Assembly (NCBI RefSeq): GCF_013201545.1
Contig: NZ_CP053746.1
Coordinates: 310,001 to 374,000, forward strand
DNA: 64,000 bases
Direction of reading: 5' to 3'
From: Pseudomonas graminis
GTDB taxonomy: Bacteria > Pseudomonadota > Gammaproteobacteria > Pseudomonadales > Pseudomonadaceae
This document shows, piece after piece, positions 46,112 through 55,198 of this stretch (position 1 is its first letter; the number at the start of each line of letters is the position of its first letter). The notes under the pieces were generated by a model. That model searched no databases. It saw nothing but the letters and a program-made list of their open reading frames with translations, and was not told where the DNA came from. The position numbers and the translations under genes were made by a program.

Positions 46112-46885
46112 TTATAAGTTGCGAACCACGATAGCGCCCGTTGGCCCTGCTGCACCGGACTGCCCTTTGTCACCGTTCTTGCCGGACCTGGCGCCGTCCG
46201 CGCGATAGACCACGCAGCCTTTGGACGCGCCGCCTTTGCCGCCGCGACCACCGTCGCCGCCAACCCCACCGGCGCCGCCCTGAACGTTCACCTTGATGCG
46301 TTCATTGCCGAAAGTCGCTGGCAGCTCAAGACGAACGAGCGCACCCGGCGCGCCGTCACGGCCGTTGCCGCCATTGTCGCCGTCGATCCCGCGACTGGCG
46401 GAACCCCAGGTGCAGCCCGGATCGATGCCGTTGCCGCCGTCGAGGCCGACGTACCCGGGTGAGCCCGCGCCGCCACGGGCGTCGACGAAGAGTTGGTCAG
46501 CGTTGAGTTGTTCAATCCTCACGTTGAGGTTGCGGCCTGGAGTTGGCGCTTTTTCGAAGGTGCCCGGGGCGCCCCTCGCGGTGATTTCGGCGCCGCCGCC
46601 GAGGTCGGCCTGTTTGACTTGCAGGCTGAACGGTTCGGCGCTCGGGACGATGGCGATGCGTGATTCGTGGCCCATGACGAGTTGACCGACTTTGACTTCG
46701 GTGAGCCCGGCCGGGATCAGCAGGGTGCCGTAGTCGGCCACTTCGAGTCGGTCCAGTTGCAATACGCTGGTTTTGGACGGCAGGCGCATGAGCGAGTGGG
46801 TTTCGACGGAAATGGTCTGGGCCATGATCCAGGGGCTGGTCAGGGCGGACAGCAGGCCTGCCGTCATCAGCATCGCGTTACGCAT
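46112..46885 (-). CDS. Exported collagen-like protein
   Basis: 257 residues with a signal peptide (MLMTAGLLSALTSPWIMA, cleavage near residue 22). A beta-rich N-terminal half (to about residue 125) precedes Gly-rich stretches. Two blocks have Gly-X-Y-like repeats: GGAGSPGYVGLDGGNG and GIDGDNGGNGRDGAPG, then GGAGGVGGDGGRGGKGG and GARSGKNGDKGQSG. A few cysteines (PGCTWG, KGCVVY) may pair. It overlaps the upstream DUF1145 gene by 8 bases. Surface or matrix role is inference; the repeats are short compared with true collagens. Confidence 0.72.
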   Translation of the reverse strand: MRNAMLMTAGLLSALTSPWIMAQTISVETHSLMRLPSKTSVLQLDRLEVADYGTLLIPAGLTEVKVGQLVMGHESRIAIVPSAEPFSLQVKQADLGGGAEITARGAPGTFEKAPTPGRNLNVRIEQLNADQLFVDARGGAGSPGYVGLDGGNGIDPGCTWGSASRGIDGDNGGNGRDGAPGALVRLELPATFGNERIKVNVQGGAGGVGGDGGRGGKGGASKGCVVYRADGARSGKNGDKGQSGAAGPTGAIVVRNL

Positions 46886-47153
46886 GGTGTACCTCCGCCA
46901 GTGGGCGTTTGAATGTGTTCAGGTGAAAGAGGCCGAAGAGCAAAATCTGGAGACGATCGCGCATGGGATGGGGGCGGCCGCGCAGGCTGGCGTTGTAGCC
47001 GATCAGTTCGATGAGGTGGACGAGCAGCAAGAGGCCGCCTGCCAGTTTGAACAACAGGTCGAAGGGGTTTGGCATGGTGATGGTCAGGCTGGTGATTATC
47101 AGTAGCCAGAATGCTGTTGTCAGTACTTTCCCTGTTCCCCAAATCACACTCAT
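46878..47153 (-). CDS. DUF1145 membrane protein
   Basis: 91 residues with membrane segments near residues 9-27 and 31-52 (LLLLVHLIELIGYNASL) and a C-terminal hydrophobic piece with QILLFGLFHLNTF. The pattern matches DUF1145, which has no known function. The stop lies 8 bases inside the start of the collagen-like gene, so the two are coupled in one operon. The start codon is ATG 47153. Confidence 0.72.
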   Translation of the reverse strand: MSVIWGTGKVLTTAFWLLIITSLTITMPNPFDLLFKLAGGLLLLVHLIELIGYNASLRGRPHPMRDRLQILLFGLFHLNTFKRPLAEVHHA

Positions 47154-47324
47154 GTGGTGCCTCTGCTGTTTTTGGTTTTGTGCGGTGAAAACGGTTTGCG
47201 CACAGTACGGTGAGGCGGGGGACTATGCCAGAGGCAGGCTTCAAAAGCTGGCTGGTTTGATGAGGTTGCGCTGGGATTGGGTGAATATCCGTTATTGGTG
47301 TTTGCCGGAGTTATGGTTCCGCCC

Positions 47325-47575
47325 TTACGGCGGGTCACTTTTGGCAAAAGCGCCCCAAAAGTAACCAAAAACGCTTTGCTCCCGGTTGGGTTCCTCCTTC
47401 GTCGGGATACCTTCACTCCGGTCTCGCTCCGTGGGCCCGCGCCGAACGGACATCCATGTCCTGACGGCGCTCTCGCCGCATCCATGCGGCTCGGCCCACT
47501 GCGCGAGACCTGCGTTCAGCCTGCACCCAAGTCGCGTTCTGCGGTGTTTGAACCTTTTGCGCACGAAGATCAAAA
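47325..47575 (+). repeat. Composite repeat, copy B (diverged subfamily)
   Basis: Same layout as copy A. The hairpin arms are GTCACTTTTGG (47334-47344) and CCAAAAGTAAC (47355-47365), two bases longer on both sides than the arms in A and C. The 170-base body to CTGCGTTCAGCCTGCACC follows, and the GAAGATCAAAAG tail joins the GCAACG tandem repeat. Confidence 0.8.
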
Positions 47576-47674
<99 letters not shown>

Positions 47675-47721
47675 GGGCCGGTCTAGACAATTTTTTTTGA
47701 ACATGGAACCAAATACCAGAA

Positions 47722-47749
47722 TAAAAAAACCCCGGCTTCCAGGCCGGGG
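47722..47749 (-). terminator. Terminator after the OmpA-family gene
   Basis: CCCCGGC (47730-47736) and GCCGGGG (47743-47749) form a stem followed on the minus strand by seven T, 25 bases after the stop of the OmpA-family gene. Confidence 0.9.
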
Positions 47750-47774
47750 CTTCCTTTGTGGCTTCAACCTTGTC

Positions 47775-48476
47775 TCAACGGTTGATTTTGATCTCGACGC
47801 GGCGGTTCAGCGCTCGGCCGTCGGCGGTTTTGTTGTCGGCCACAGGGCGCGCTTCGCCATCACCTTCAACGGACACGAACGAGGCACGCGGGATGCCGGC
47901 GCTGACGAGGTAGTCGGTCACCGATTGCGCGCGTTTTTGCGACAGTTTCTGGTTGTACGCATCGCTGCCTACGCTGTCGGTGTGGCCGCTGACGTGGAGT
48001 TGCACGTTCGGGGCTTCGGTTTTGAGTTTGGTCGCAACCATGTCCAGCTGCTGTTTGTCACCCGGTGTCAGCGTGGCTTTGTTGAACTCGAAGTGCACGT
48101 CACGAATGGTGATGATTTCTTCTTTGGGCAGCACCACCGGAGCAGCAACTGGCTCAGGCGCAGGTGTCACGATCGGGCAACCGGTGGCATCGACCGAGGT
48201 GCCTTTCGGCGTGTTCGGGCATTTGTCCTTGCTGTTGAGGACGCCGTCGCCGTCATCATCGCCATCCCCATGGACCCAGCAATACGCGCCAGCCATGACG
48301 CCTACCGCAGCACCGAAGCCTGCCGCCACCGAGGCAGACTGGAAGGCGCCGATCGCTGCGCCGCTCAGTGCGCCACCGGCCGCACACAGAGGCCAGTCGG
48401 TCTTTTGCAAGCCCGCACAGCCCGTCAATACACTGGTAACCAAAATCAGAGGTAACGCTGTCCGAATCATGCTCAT
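47775..48476 (-). CDS. OmpA-family lipoprotein with calcium-binding TSP3-like repeat
   Basis: 233 residues. The lipobox VLTGC gives Cys20. A glycine-rich zipper-like region (GGALSGAAIGAFQSASVAAGFGAAVGV) is followed by the acidic HGDGDDDGDGVLNSKDKCPNTP (about residues 69-90), a thrombospondin type-3 calcium repeat. The C-terminal OmpA domain (about 115-233) has HFEFNKATLTPGDKQ, HVSGHTDSVGSDAYN and RALNRRVEIKIN, including the Asp/Arg peptidoglycan-binding residues. The ribosome-binding site AAAGGAGAAG stands 9 bases before ATG 48476. It anchors the outer membrane to peptidoglycan. Confidence 0.88.
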   Translation of the reverse strand: MSMIRTALPLILVTSVLTGCAGLQKTDWPLCAAGGALSGAAIGAFQSASVAAGFGAAVGVMAGAYCWVHGDGDDDGDGVLNSKDKCPNTPKGTSVDATGCPIVTPAPEPVAAPVVLPKEEIITIRDVHFEFNKATLTPGDKQQLDMVATKLKTEAPNVQLHVSGHTDSVGSDAYNQKLSQKRAQSVTDYLVSAGIPRASFVSVEGDGEARPVADNKTADGRALNRRVEIKINR

Positions 48477-48719
48477 ACAGTTCTTCTCCTTTGGTATCGG
48501 CTAAAACCGACTGAAATGCAGTAAAGACGCGTGTGGGGCCGTTCGCCACCCCGATTTCAGGGGTTTACGGGATTTCACCGCACAATTCGGACTCTTCTTT
48601 GGGGAATAGCCTTTTGCCTTCACTCCGTACGCTTTGTCATATCGCGAAATGAAAAAGTTCAAGCACTAGGCCATCGAAGTTCAGCGCGCTACCCTTGCCC
48701 GCCTGACCGAGGAACTCCA

Positions 48720-49217
48720 ATGACTGATCGCTTCTCCAGCCGCACGCCGCAACAGGCCCTCGCCGCCCTGCTCGACCTCTATGCGCCTAAGCGTTTGCTG
48801 CTGGTGGGCGCCGAGGAATTTCCGGCGTTGCAGGCTTTTCGCGAAGCGCATCCGCAAACCGAGCTGGCCCAGGCGGCACCGGGCCTTTTGCCCGCCGATC
48901 TGGCCGGGCAGCGTTTTGATCTGGCGCTGGTGGTGGACTGTCTGGAGCACATGCCCAAGCGCGCGGGGCTGGAGCTGTTGGGCGGGATCCGCAATCTCAA
49001 TGCCAGCCGGATCGCCGTGCTGGCCGACCTTGATGCCTGCGGCTGGCAATCCACTGATTTCTACTCGCTGGCACTCCAGGCCAGTGAACGGTTTTCCCGG
49101 GATGAGCAAGTGCTCACGCTGTTCACCTACGATCTGCGGGAATACAAACAGGTGCCGGACTGGCTGAACGCGAAGTTCTGGGCCAATCCGGAGAATCACG
49201 GCAAGTACTGGTGGTGA
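48720..49217 (+). CDS. DUF6231-like protein, methyltransferase-like fold
   Basis: 165 residues from ATG 48720 with ribosome-binding site GAGGAACTCC; the frame begins upstream at 48531 but has no support there. The parts [46 protein letters not shown] and [13 protein letters not shown] look like strand-helix units of a Rossmann methyltransferase, but no clear SAM-binding G-x-G motif is seen. Homologs in Pseudomonas carry the DUF6231 label, as I recall. It is followed by ychJ with 10 bases between. Confidence 0.68.
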   Translation: MTDRFSSRTPQQALAALLDLYAPKRLLLVGAEEFPALQAFREAHPQTELAQAAPGLLPADLAGQRFDLALVVDCLEHMPKRAGLELLGGIRNLNASRIAVLADLDACGWQSTDFYSLALQASERFSRDEQVLTLFTYDLREYKQVPDWLNAKFWANPENHGKYWW

Positions 49218-49227
49218 GAGACGCATC

Positions 49228-49701
49228 ATGAGCAGCGCAATATGCCCCTGCGGCAGCGGCAATCTTCTCGACGGTTGCTGCGGCCGCTATCACGCCGGTC
49301 AGCCTGCCCCTTGCGCCGAAGCGCTGATGCGTTCGCGCTACAGCGCTTATGTGCTGGGATTGGTGGGCTATCTGCTGGACACCACAATGCCGGCGCAGCA
49401 GCCCGGGCTGAACCGAGATGCCATCAGCCAGTGGAGCGCCCAGAGCACCTGGCTGGGCCTGGAAGTGGAAGGCGCCGAGTTGATCGGCGGCCAGCCAGAG
49501 CACGCGTTCGTCACCTTTAGCGCCCGCTGGCACGATGCCGACGGCGAGCATTGTCATCGCGAGCGCTCGGCGTTCGTGCAGCATGAGGGACGCTGGTATT
49601 TCATCGACCCGACGGTGTCGCTCAAAGCCGGTCGTAATGATGCCTGCCCCTGCGGCAGCCAACAGAAATTCAAGAAGTGCTGTTCGGCTTATCTAAGCTG
49701 A
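49228..49701 (+). CDS. ychJ: YchJ/UPF0225 family protein, twin SEC-C zinc motifs
   Basis: 157 residues with [19 protein letters not shown] at the N-terminus and [17 protein letters not shown] at the C-terminus, each a SEC-C-type zinc knuckle (C-x-C...C-C). The middle is a cystatin/NTF2-like domain ([18 protein letters not shown] and [10 protein letters not shown]). The family role is unknown. The start is 10 bases after the upstream gene, so the two form an operon. Confidence 0.9.
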   Translation: MSSAICPCGSGNLLDGCCGRYHAGQPAPCAEALMRSRYSAYVLGLVGYLLDTTMPAQQPGLNRDAISQWSAQSTWLGLEVEGAELIGGQPEHAFVTFSARWHDADGEHCHRERSAFVQHEGRWYFIDPTVSLKAGRNDACPCGSQQKFKKCCSAYLS

Positions 49702-49746
49702 CCTACACAGCGGCAACGCGAGCAACCACCCAGAGACAGGCAGTCC

Positions 49747-50352
49747 TCAGGCCAGTCTGATGTGGGAAACGTCCGGCACCAGCGCATGCTCAACCGGCTT
49801 GTCCGGACCCAGATCAGCGCCCGCCGGTGCCAGACTCAACCCAGACAGGTCGAGCTGCGGCGCACGCGCCGGCATTTTCGGATCCTGCACGTCCTGGCCC
49901 GGCTCCGAGAGCGTGTAGTCAGGTGCCTCCACATCCACAAACGCCGCCATATAAACGTCCCGCGGTTTGACGCTGGCTTTGCGCGTCGGCGTGGCGTCGT
50001 TGCGCGGCGCGGTCAGGTTTGATGGCTTGCGCGTCCAGCTCGGCTCGTCCGGGGGCGGCGCCAGCTCGACCTCTTCCACCTCAACCAGGCCCGGGGCCGC
50101 CACGACCGGAGCCTGAACGACTGGCGCCATAGGCGCGACCTGGGCCATGGCCCCGGCGCGTTCAAGGGTCGAGCGGTACTTTTCCGCCGCCGCCTCATCG
50201 AGGTTGTTTTTCAGGACCAGCCGACGGCCGGAGAACAGCAACGCGATGCGTTGGGCGTCCGCCTGAAACAGCTTTACCATGTTGGCCTTGACCAGATCCG
50301 GCTGCGCGCCGGGGACCAATTGGCCGGAAAATACGATTTCGTAGAGCTTCAT
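49747..50352 (-). CDS. Conserved hypothetical protein, disordered tail (201 aa)
   Basis: The start ATG 50352 is chosen because AAGGAGTATTGACC stands directly before it (the TTG at 50358 is less likely). Residues ~1-66 form a small compact domain (MKLYEIVFSGQLVPGAQPDLVKANMVKLF and RIALLFSGRRLVLKNNLDEAAAEKY). The rest is Pro/Val/Ala-rich and largely disordered, with KASVKPRDVYMAAFVDVEAPDYTLSEPG. Such domains appear at the N-terminus of larger Pseudomonas membrane proteins, as I recall, but no function is known. Confidence 0.7.
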   Translation of the reverse strand: MKLYEIVFSGQLVPGAQPDLVKANMVKLFQADAQRIALLFSGRRLVLKNNLDEAAAEKYRSTLERAGAMAQVAPMAPVVQAPVVAAPGLVEVEEVELAPPPDEPSWTRKPSNLTAPRNDATPTRKASVKPRDVYMAAFVDVEAPDYTLSEPGQDVQDPKMPARAPQLDLSGLSLAPAGADLGPDKPVEHALVPDVSHIRLA

Positions 50353-50466
50353 GGTCAATACTCCTTCGACACATGGCGCGAGTATGGCGCAGGCTGTGGA
50401 GAACGGCGAGTCACGTGCAGTGGCGGTCAGACCGGGCCTAGCAGGCCGGACTTAAGGGAGCGACCC

Positions 50467-50952
50467 ATGATGTTTGCAGCACACGTCCTCAGAATCGCCG
50501 GCCTCTTCGCGCTGCTTGCGCTGTCAGGCTGCTCGACCTGGATAACCGGCGGCTTCGAAGACCCCGACGTCAAGCTGCTGAAGGTCGAGGTGGTCAAGGC
50601 CAAGTTGCTGCGTCAGGACTTCAAGCTGCGCTTCAGGGTCGACAACCCCAACGACTCCAGCCTGTTGGTCCGCGGCCTGCGCTACAAGATCCTGCTCAAC
50701 GACATGCTGCTCAGCGAAGGCGTCTACAGCGACTGGTTCATCGTCAAAGCCAACAGTCACAAAAACTTTTCCGTGCCGATCCGTACCAATCTGTGGGAAC
50801 ACCTCAAGGACATCTCCAAGGTGCTCGGCAAAGCCAATCAGCCGGTGCATTACCGTTTGGAAGGCAAGCTCAAGACTGGATTTTTATTCGGACACAGCGT
50901 GCGCATCGGGCGCAATGGCGACATAATCCCCGGCGATTTGATTCCGGAGTAA
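50467..50952 (+). CDS. LEA14-like (water-stress type 2) lipoprotein
   Basis: 161 residues. The lipobox LALSGC gives Cys22. The mature part matches the LEA type-2/WHy fold: [54 protein letters not shown] and [10 protein letters not shown]. Family members are associated with desiccation or protein stabilisation. The ribosome-binding site is AAGGGAG, 6 bases before ATG 50467. It ends 4 bases before the next gene. Confidence 0.85.
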   Translation: MMFAAHVLRIAGLFALLALSGCSTWITGGFEDPDVKLLKVEVVKAKLLRQDFKLRFRVDNPNDSSLLVRGLRYKILLNDMLLSEGVYSDWFIVKANSHKNFSVPIRTNLWEHLKDISKVLGKANQPVHYRLEGKLKTGFLFGHSVRIGRNGDIIPGDLIPE

Positions 50953-50956
50953 CCCC

Positions 50957-51163
50957 ATGAACCAGCAAGCCCACGTGCACGGTCCCGACTGTGACCACGA
51001 TCACGACCATCACGATCACCATCATGACCACGGTCATGTGCACGGCCCGCATTGCGGCCACGCGCCTCAGGAGCCGGTACGCAACACGCTCAAGGACGTC
51101 GGCCGCAACGATCCTTGCCCTTGCGGCAGCGAGAAAAAATTCAAGAAGTGCCACGGCGCGTAA
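50957..51163 (+). CDS. Histidine-rich SEC-C microprotein (68 aa)
   Basis: The first 35 residues carry 14 His and several Asp/Cys ([13 protein letters not shown]), and the C-terminus has a SEC-C knuckle: Cys54, Cys56, Cys65, His66 ([18 protein letters not shown]). The N-terminal part could bind nickel or zinc; the C-terminal knuckle binds zinc in related proteins. The gene starts 4 bases after the LEA14-like gene, so the two are one operon. Similar short proteins exist in Pseudomonas, without known role. Confidence 0.85.
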   Translation: MNQQAHVHGPDCDHDHDHHDHHHDHGHVHGPHCGHAPQEPVRNTLKDVGRNDPCPCGSEKKFKKCHGA

Positions 51164-51285
51164 CGCACCCTGCCCTTTCTACGGCCTGAATCTTCAGGCC
51201 GTTTTCATTTGTGCGATGGACGTTTGAAGGCGTAAAACAGGTGCAGCCTTAATGGCAGTCGTGATGACTTCACCTGGAGCGCGCA

Positions 51286-51930
51286 ATGATCGATCTGCAC
51301 TACTGGACCACCCCCAACGGCCACAAAGTCTCGATTTTCCTCGAAGAAGCGGGCCTGCCGTACAAGATTTTCCCGGTCAACATCGGGGCGAACGAACAGT
51401 TCGAAGCCGATTTTCTGAAGATTTCCCCCAACAACAAGATTCCGGCCATCGTCGACCACGAACCTGCTGACGGCGGCGAACCGCTGAACCTGTTCGAGTC
51501 CGGCGCTATCCTGCTGTACCTGGCCGAGAAGACCGGTCAGTTCATTGCGAAGGACCTGCGCGGCCGCCAGGAAACCCTGCAATGGCTGTTCTGGCAAATG
51601 GGCGGCCTGGGCCCGATGGCCGGTCAGAATCACCACTTCAACCGGTTCGCCAAAGAGAAGATTCCCTACGCGATCAAGCGATACGTTGACGAGACTGCGC
51701 GCCTGTACGGCGTGCTGAACGAGCGTCTGGCCGATCGCAGCTTTGTTGCGGGCGAGGACTACGGCATCGCAGACATGGCGATCTACCCGTGGATCGTGCC
51801 GCACACGTTCCAGGAGCAGAACCTGGATGACTTCCCGCACCTGAAGCGTTGGTTCGAGACGGTCGCCAATCGCGACGCGGTGAAGCGCGCCTATGCGCTG
51901 GCCGACAAGATCAATCCGCCGAAGCCGTAA
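51286..51930 (+). CDS. Nu-class glutathione S-transferase (YfcG/YghU-like)
   Basis: 214 residues. The N-terminal thioredoxin-like domain begins YWTTPNGHKVSIFLEEAGLPY, where the T-T-P-N loop replaces the usual catalytic Tyr/Ser/Cys and identifies the Nu class; then NKIPAIVDHEP (cis-Pro) and ESGAILLYLAEKTG follow. The C-terminal helical domain includes GVLNERLADRSFVAGEDYGIADMAIYPW. In E. coli the Nu class shows disulfide reductase activity on peroxides. Monocistronic. Confidence 0.9.
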   Translation: MIDLHYWTTPNGHKVSIFLEEAGLPYKIFPVNIGANEQFEADFLKISPNNKIPAIVDHEPADGGEPLNLFESGAILLYLAEKTGQFIAKDLRGRQETLQWLFWQMGGLGPMAGQNHHFNRFAKEKIPYAIKRYVDETARLYGVLNERLADRSFVAGEDYGIADMAIYPWIVPHTFQEQNLDDFPHLKRWFETVANRDAVKRAYALADKINPPKP

Positions 51931-52072
51931 TCCCAGGGTCGACAGGGTTCAGGGGGACGCGCTGATATCCCCTCTGAAACCCGAAAATAAACTCCCTCCC
52001 CCTGCTTGCGTGACGCCCGCCTGCTCTCTAACGTAGCGCCTTTTCTACGCCCACCCCCGCAGGAGCTACATC

Positions 52073-54556
52073 ATGGCCTCGCCAGCCCTTTCGACGTTGA
52101 AAACGCGCATGAGCGCGGCCGCTGCCATGATTGGACTGTTGAGCCTGGCCGGTTGCCAGCTGGGCGGTGAAGACCGCGACAGCCTGCCGCCTGCCAGCGG
52201 GGTGTTTGCCATTAAGGGGCTGGCGCAGAACGTCTCGATTCGCCGCAACAATCTGGGCATGCCGCTGATTGAAAGCAGCACATTCCATGACGCACTGTTC
52301 ACCCTCGGGTACGTTCACGCGACAGACCGCATCACTCAAATGATGCAAATGCGCTTGCTGGCCCAGGGCCGGCTGTCGGAAATCGCCGGGCCGGGCGCCC
52401 TTGATCTCGACCGCATGATGCGCGCCGCCAACCTCAAACAGACCGCCGGCCAGTTGTATGCCGCCTCGTCGCCGCGCCTGAAGCGCTTCTTCGAGGTGTA
52501 CGCGCGCGGCGTCAACGCCTACCTCTTCCGCTACCGCGACAAACTGCCGGCTGACCTCGCCGACTCAGGTTACAAGCCTGAATACTGGAAGCCGGAAGAC
52601 TCGGCGCTGATCTTCAGCCTGCTCAACTTCAGCCTGTCGGTGAACCTGCAGGAGGAAATTTCCTCGCTGGTGCTGGCGCAGAAAGTCGGGGCAGACAAGC
52701 TGGCCTGGCTGCTGCCGACCTATCCCGACGAAGCATTGCCCTTTGCTGAAGCCGACAAGCTCAAAGGCCTGAGCCTGGGCAGCCAGCTGTCGGGCCTGAG
52801 CGATCTGGACAAAGCAGCGCTGCAGCTTTCCGACCTCAACCTGCTGGGCGTTTCGGCGTCAAACAACTGGGTGATCTCTCCTCAGCGCGCCCGCGCCGGC
52901 AAGAGCCTGCTGGCCACTGACAGCCAGTTGGCGCCGACCCTGCCGTCGATGTGGAATTTCGTGCAGATCCGCTCGCCGAAATACCAGGCCGCAGGCGCGA
53001 CCGTTGCGGGCCTTCCACTGGTGCTGTCCGGTTTCAACGGCAAACTGGCCTGGGGCATGGGCCCGGCAATGGGCGACAACCAGGACCTGTTTCTGGAGAA
53101 GCTCAAGCGCGAAAACAATCGCCTGATGGTGATGGCCGATGGAAAATGGGTCGCGGCAGGCGCCCATGAGGAAACCTACTTCGTCAAAGGCCAGAGCCCG
53201 GTGCGCGAGCCCGCGTACGAAACACGTCACGGCCCACTGCTCAACGCTGGCTCTGCGCAACTCGCCAGCGGCCTGGGCATCGCCCTGCAGACGCCGGACG
53301 CCAAGGATGACAAAACCCTCGACGCCCTCTTTGACCTGACCCGCGCGCCGACTGTGCAGCGCGCTTTCGACACCACCCGGGAAATCCGCGCCATCACCCT
53401 GAACATGGTGTTTGCCGATGCCTCGAACACCGGTTGGCAAGTGACCGGAAAATACCCGAACCGCCGTGACGGGCTCGGCCTGATTCCTTCGCCGGGCTGG
53501 GATGCTCGCTTTGATTGGGACGGCTACGCCGACGCGATGCTGCACCCGTACGATCAGGATTCGCAACAAGGCTGGATTGCCACTGCCAACCAGCGCACCG
53601 TGCCGAAAGGCTATGGCATGCAGCTGTCCAACTCCTGGGACTACCCGGAGCGCGCCGAACGCATCGCCGAACTGGCCAATGCCGGCAAGCAGGACACCCG
53701 CAGCACCGTCGCCATGCAATACGACCAGACCACGACCTTCGCCGCCAAACTGAAGAAAATGTTCTCCGCGCCCGGCATGTCAGCGCCTTTGAAACAGGCC
53801 ATCGACGCCTTGCCCGCGCCAGACCGCGACAAAGCCCGTGAGGCGTTGAGCCGCCTGATGGCGTTCGACGGCAGGCTGTCGCCAGGTTCGGCAGATGCGG
53901 CCATCTATGAACTCTTCCTGCAAGAAAGCGCCCGCCAGACTTTCCTCGACGAACTCGGCCCTGAAACCAGCCCTGCCTGGAAAGCGCTGGTGCAAAGCGC
54001 GGACCTGTCCTACTCGCCCCAGGCCGATCACCTGCTGGGCCGCGAAGACAGTCCGTATTGGGACGACGTGAAAACGCCCCAGAAAGAAGACAAACCCGCC
54101 ATCCTCGCCCGCAGCCTGGCCGCGGCAATCACCGTCGGCGAAAGCCAGTTGGGCGCCGATCACAAGGCCTGGCAATGGGGCAAGTTGCACCAGACCACCT
54201 GGACCGCCCAAAGCGCCCAACTCAGCGCCGCGCTGGGCGGCAGCAAAGCAAGCGTGACCAAAGGCCCGATCGCCACCGGCGGCGACCACACCACGCTCAA
54301 CGCCTCGGGCTTCCACTGGGGTCAGGACTTCAACGCCGCCGTCGTCCCGGCCATGCGCATCATCGTCGACTTCGCCCAGCAGGAACCGATGATGGCGCAA
54401 AACGCCGCCGGCCAATCCGGCAACCCGGCCAGCCCGTACAACGCCAACGGCATCGAACCCTGGATGAAAGGCCTCTACATGTCCGTGCCAATGCAACCGG
54501 AAAACTTCGAAAAAGCCTACGGCAAACAGCGCCTGACGCTGACGCCCGGAAAGTAA
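52073..54556 (+). CDS. quiP: Acyl-homoserine-lactone acylase QuiP
   Basis: 827 residues, close to the P. aeruginosa QuiP sequence as I recall it. QuiP hydrolyses the amide bond of long-chain acyl-homoserine lactones. This copy has a lipobox-like LSLAGC (Cys28) and an Ntn-hydrolase layout: alpha chain, then Ser263 in [10 protein letters not shown] as the nucleophile produced by autocatalytic processing, then the beta chain with [31 protein letters not shown] and [11 protein letters not shown]. The start is preceded by GCAGGAGCTACATC. QuiP lies in the same neighbourhood in P. aeruginosa (near ychJ and a GST). Confidence 0.9.
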   Translation: MASPALSTLKTRMSAAAAMIGLLSLAGCQLGGEDRDSLPPASGVFAIKGLAQNVSIRRNNLGMPLIESSTFHDALFTLGYVHATDRITQMMQMRLLAQGRLSEIAGPGALDLDRMMRAANLKQTAGQLYAASSPRLKRFFEVYARGVNAYLFRYRDKLPADLADSGYKPEYWKPEDSALIFSLLNFSLSVNLQEEISSLVLAQKVGADKLAWLLPTYPDEALPFAEADKLKGLSLGSQLSGLSDLDKAALQLSDLNLLGVSASNNWVISPQRARAGKSLLATDSQLAPTLPSMWNFVQIRSPKYQAAGATVAGLPLVLSGFNGKLAWGMGPAMGDNQDLFLEKLKRENNRLMVMADGKWVAAGAHEETYFVKGQSPVREPAYETRHGPLLNAGSAQLASGLGIALQTPDAKDDKTLDALFDLTRAPTVQRAFDTTREIRAITLNMVFADASNTGWQVTGKYPNRRDGLGLIPSPGWDARFDWDGYADAMLHPYDQDSQQGWIATANQRTVPKGYGMQLSNSWDYPERAERIAELANAGKQDTRSTVAMQYDQTTTFAAKLKKMFSAPGMSAPLKQAIDALPAPDRDKAREALSRLMAFDGRLSPGSADAAIYELFLQESARQTFLDELGPETSPAWKALVQSADLSYSPQADHLLGREDSPYWDDVKTPQKEDKPAILARSLAAAITVGESQLGADHKAWQWGKLHQTTWTAQSAQLSAALGGSKASVTKGPIATGGDHTTLNASGFHWGQDFNAAVVPAMRIIVDFAQQEPMMAQNAAGQSGNPASPYNANGIEPWMKGLYMSVPMQPENFEKAYGKQRLTLTPGK

Positions 54557-54576
54557 ATGGTCGAGCGATCCGGGAT

Positions 54577-54624
54577 GACGCGGAGCGTCTCGGGATGCAT
54601 TCCCACGCAGAGCGTGGGAACGAT
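54577..54624. repeat. Short repeat of the DUF1534 source family
   Basis: GACGCGGAGCGTC, GGGATGCATTCCCACGC and AGAGCGTGGGAACGATC form two nested palindromes. It is the inverse of the copy at 32425-32474. Confidence 0.65.
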
Positions 54625-54659
54625 CAAGCCTTTGGAGGAAGTGGCGCCTGAACTGGCCC

Positions 54660-54800
54660 CTTCCCGGCTAAAGCCGGTCCCACTAACAGCAACGCGTGCA
54701 TCCAGATTGATGGTGCCCATACCGGCCCCTTCCCGGCTAGAGCCGGTCCCACTAAAAAGCACACCGCGTACCGTCAGTGGGACCGGCTTCAGCCGGGAAG
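54660..54800. repeat. Three type-2 REP units
   Basis: Direct units start at 54660 (CTTCCCGGCTAAAGCCGG) and 54729 (CTTCCCGGCTAGAGCCGG); an inverted unit GTGGGACCGGCTTCAGCCGG begins at 54777. The last abuts composite repeat copy C. Confidence 0.85.
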
Positions 54801-55135
54801 CTTTTGATCCGCTTTTGATCTGCTTTTGATCTCCAAACACAAATAGCCCAGACGACACCAATCGCGACTTTGGTGCAGGCTGAACGCAGGTCTTGCGCAG
54901 TGGGCCGAGCCGCAGGGATGCGGCGAGAGCGCCGTCAGGACATGGATGTCCGTTCGGCGCGAGCCCACGGAGCAAGACCGGAGTGAAGGAACCCGACGAA
55001 GTCGGGCCCAACCGAGAGCAAGCACCCTTGGTTACTTGGGGTGCTTTTCCAAGTAACTCGCCGAAGGCGAAACAGTCGAGCCGTTAGGCCGACGCTCTTG
55101 ATCTCGATCTCGATCTCGATCTTGATCTTGCTTCA
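54799..55135 (-). repeat. Composite repeat, copy C (inverted)
   Basis: Read on the minus strand it has the order of copy A. At its minus-strand 5' end there is a run of GATCTC/GATCTT hexamers (about 55098-55131, six units); at its other end CTTTTGATCTG-type 11-mers repeat three times (54799-54831). The GTTACTTGG/CCAAGTAAC hairpin is at 55031-55057. Confidence 0.8.
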
Positions 55136-55198
55136 AAACCCCGAACTTCTGCGCCCCGCCACCGCTCTACCTGACAAGTCCCCAAACCCGGTCAAACC

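Larger units (their letters stand above)
54557..55198. other. 642-bp gene-free stretch with repeats
   Basis: It contains the GCGTGGGAATGCATCCC-type repeat (54577-54624), three type-2 REP units (54660-54800) and inverted composite repeat copy C (54799-55135). No believable gene; the frames that cross it read repeats. Confidence 0.75.

Noticed and set aside
54557..54829. ORFs reading SGCIPTQSVGT or HSHAERGNDQA near quiP
   Set aside because: These are translations of the DUF1534-type and REP repeats, not genes.
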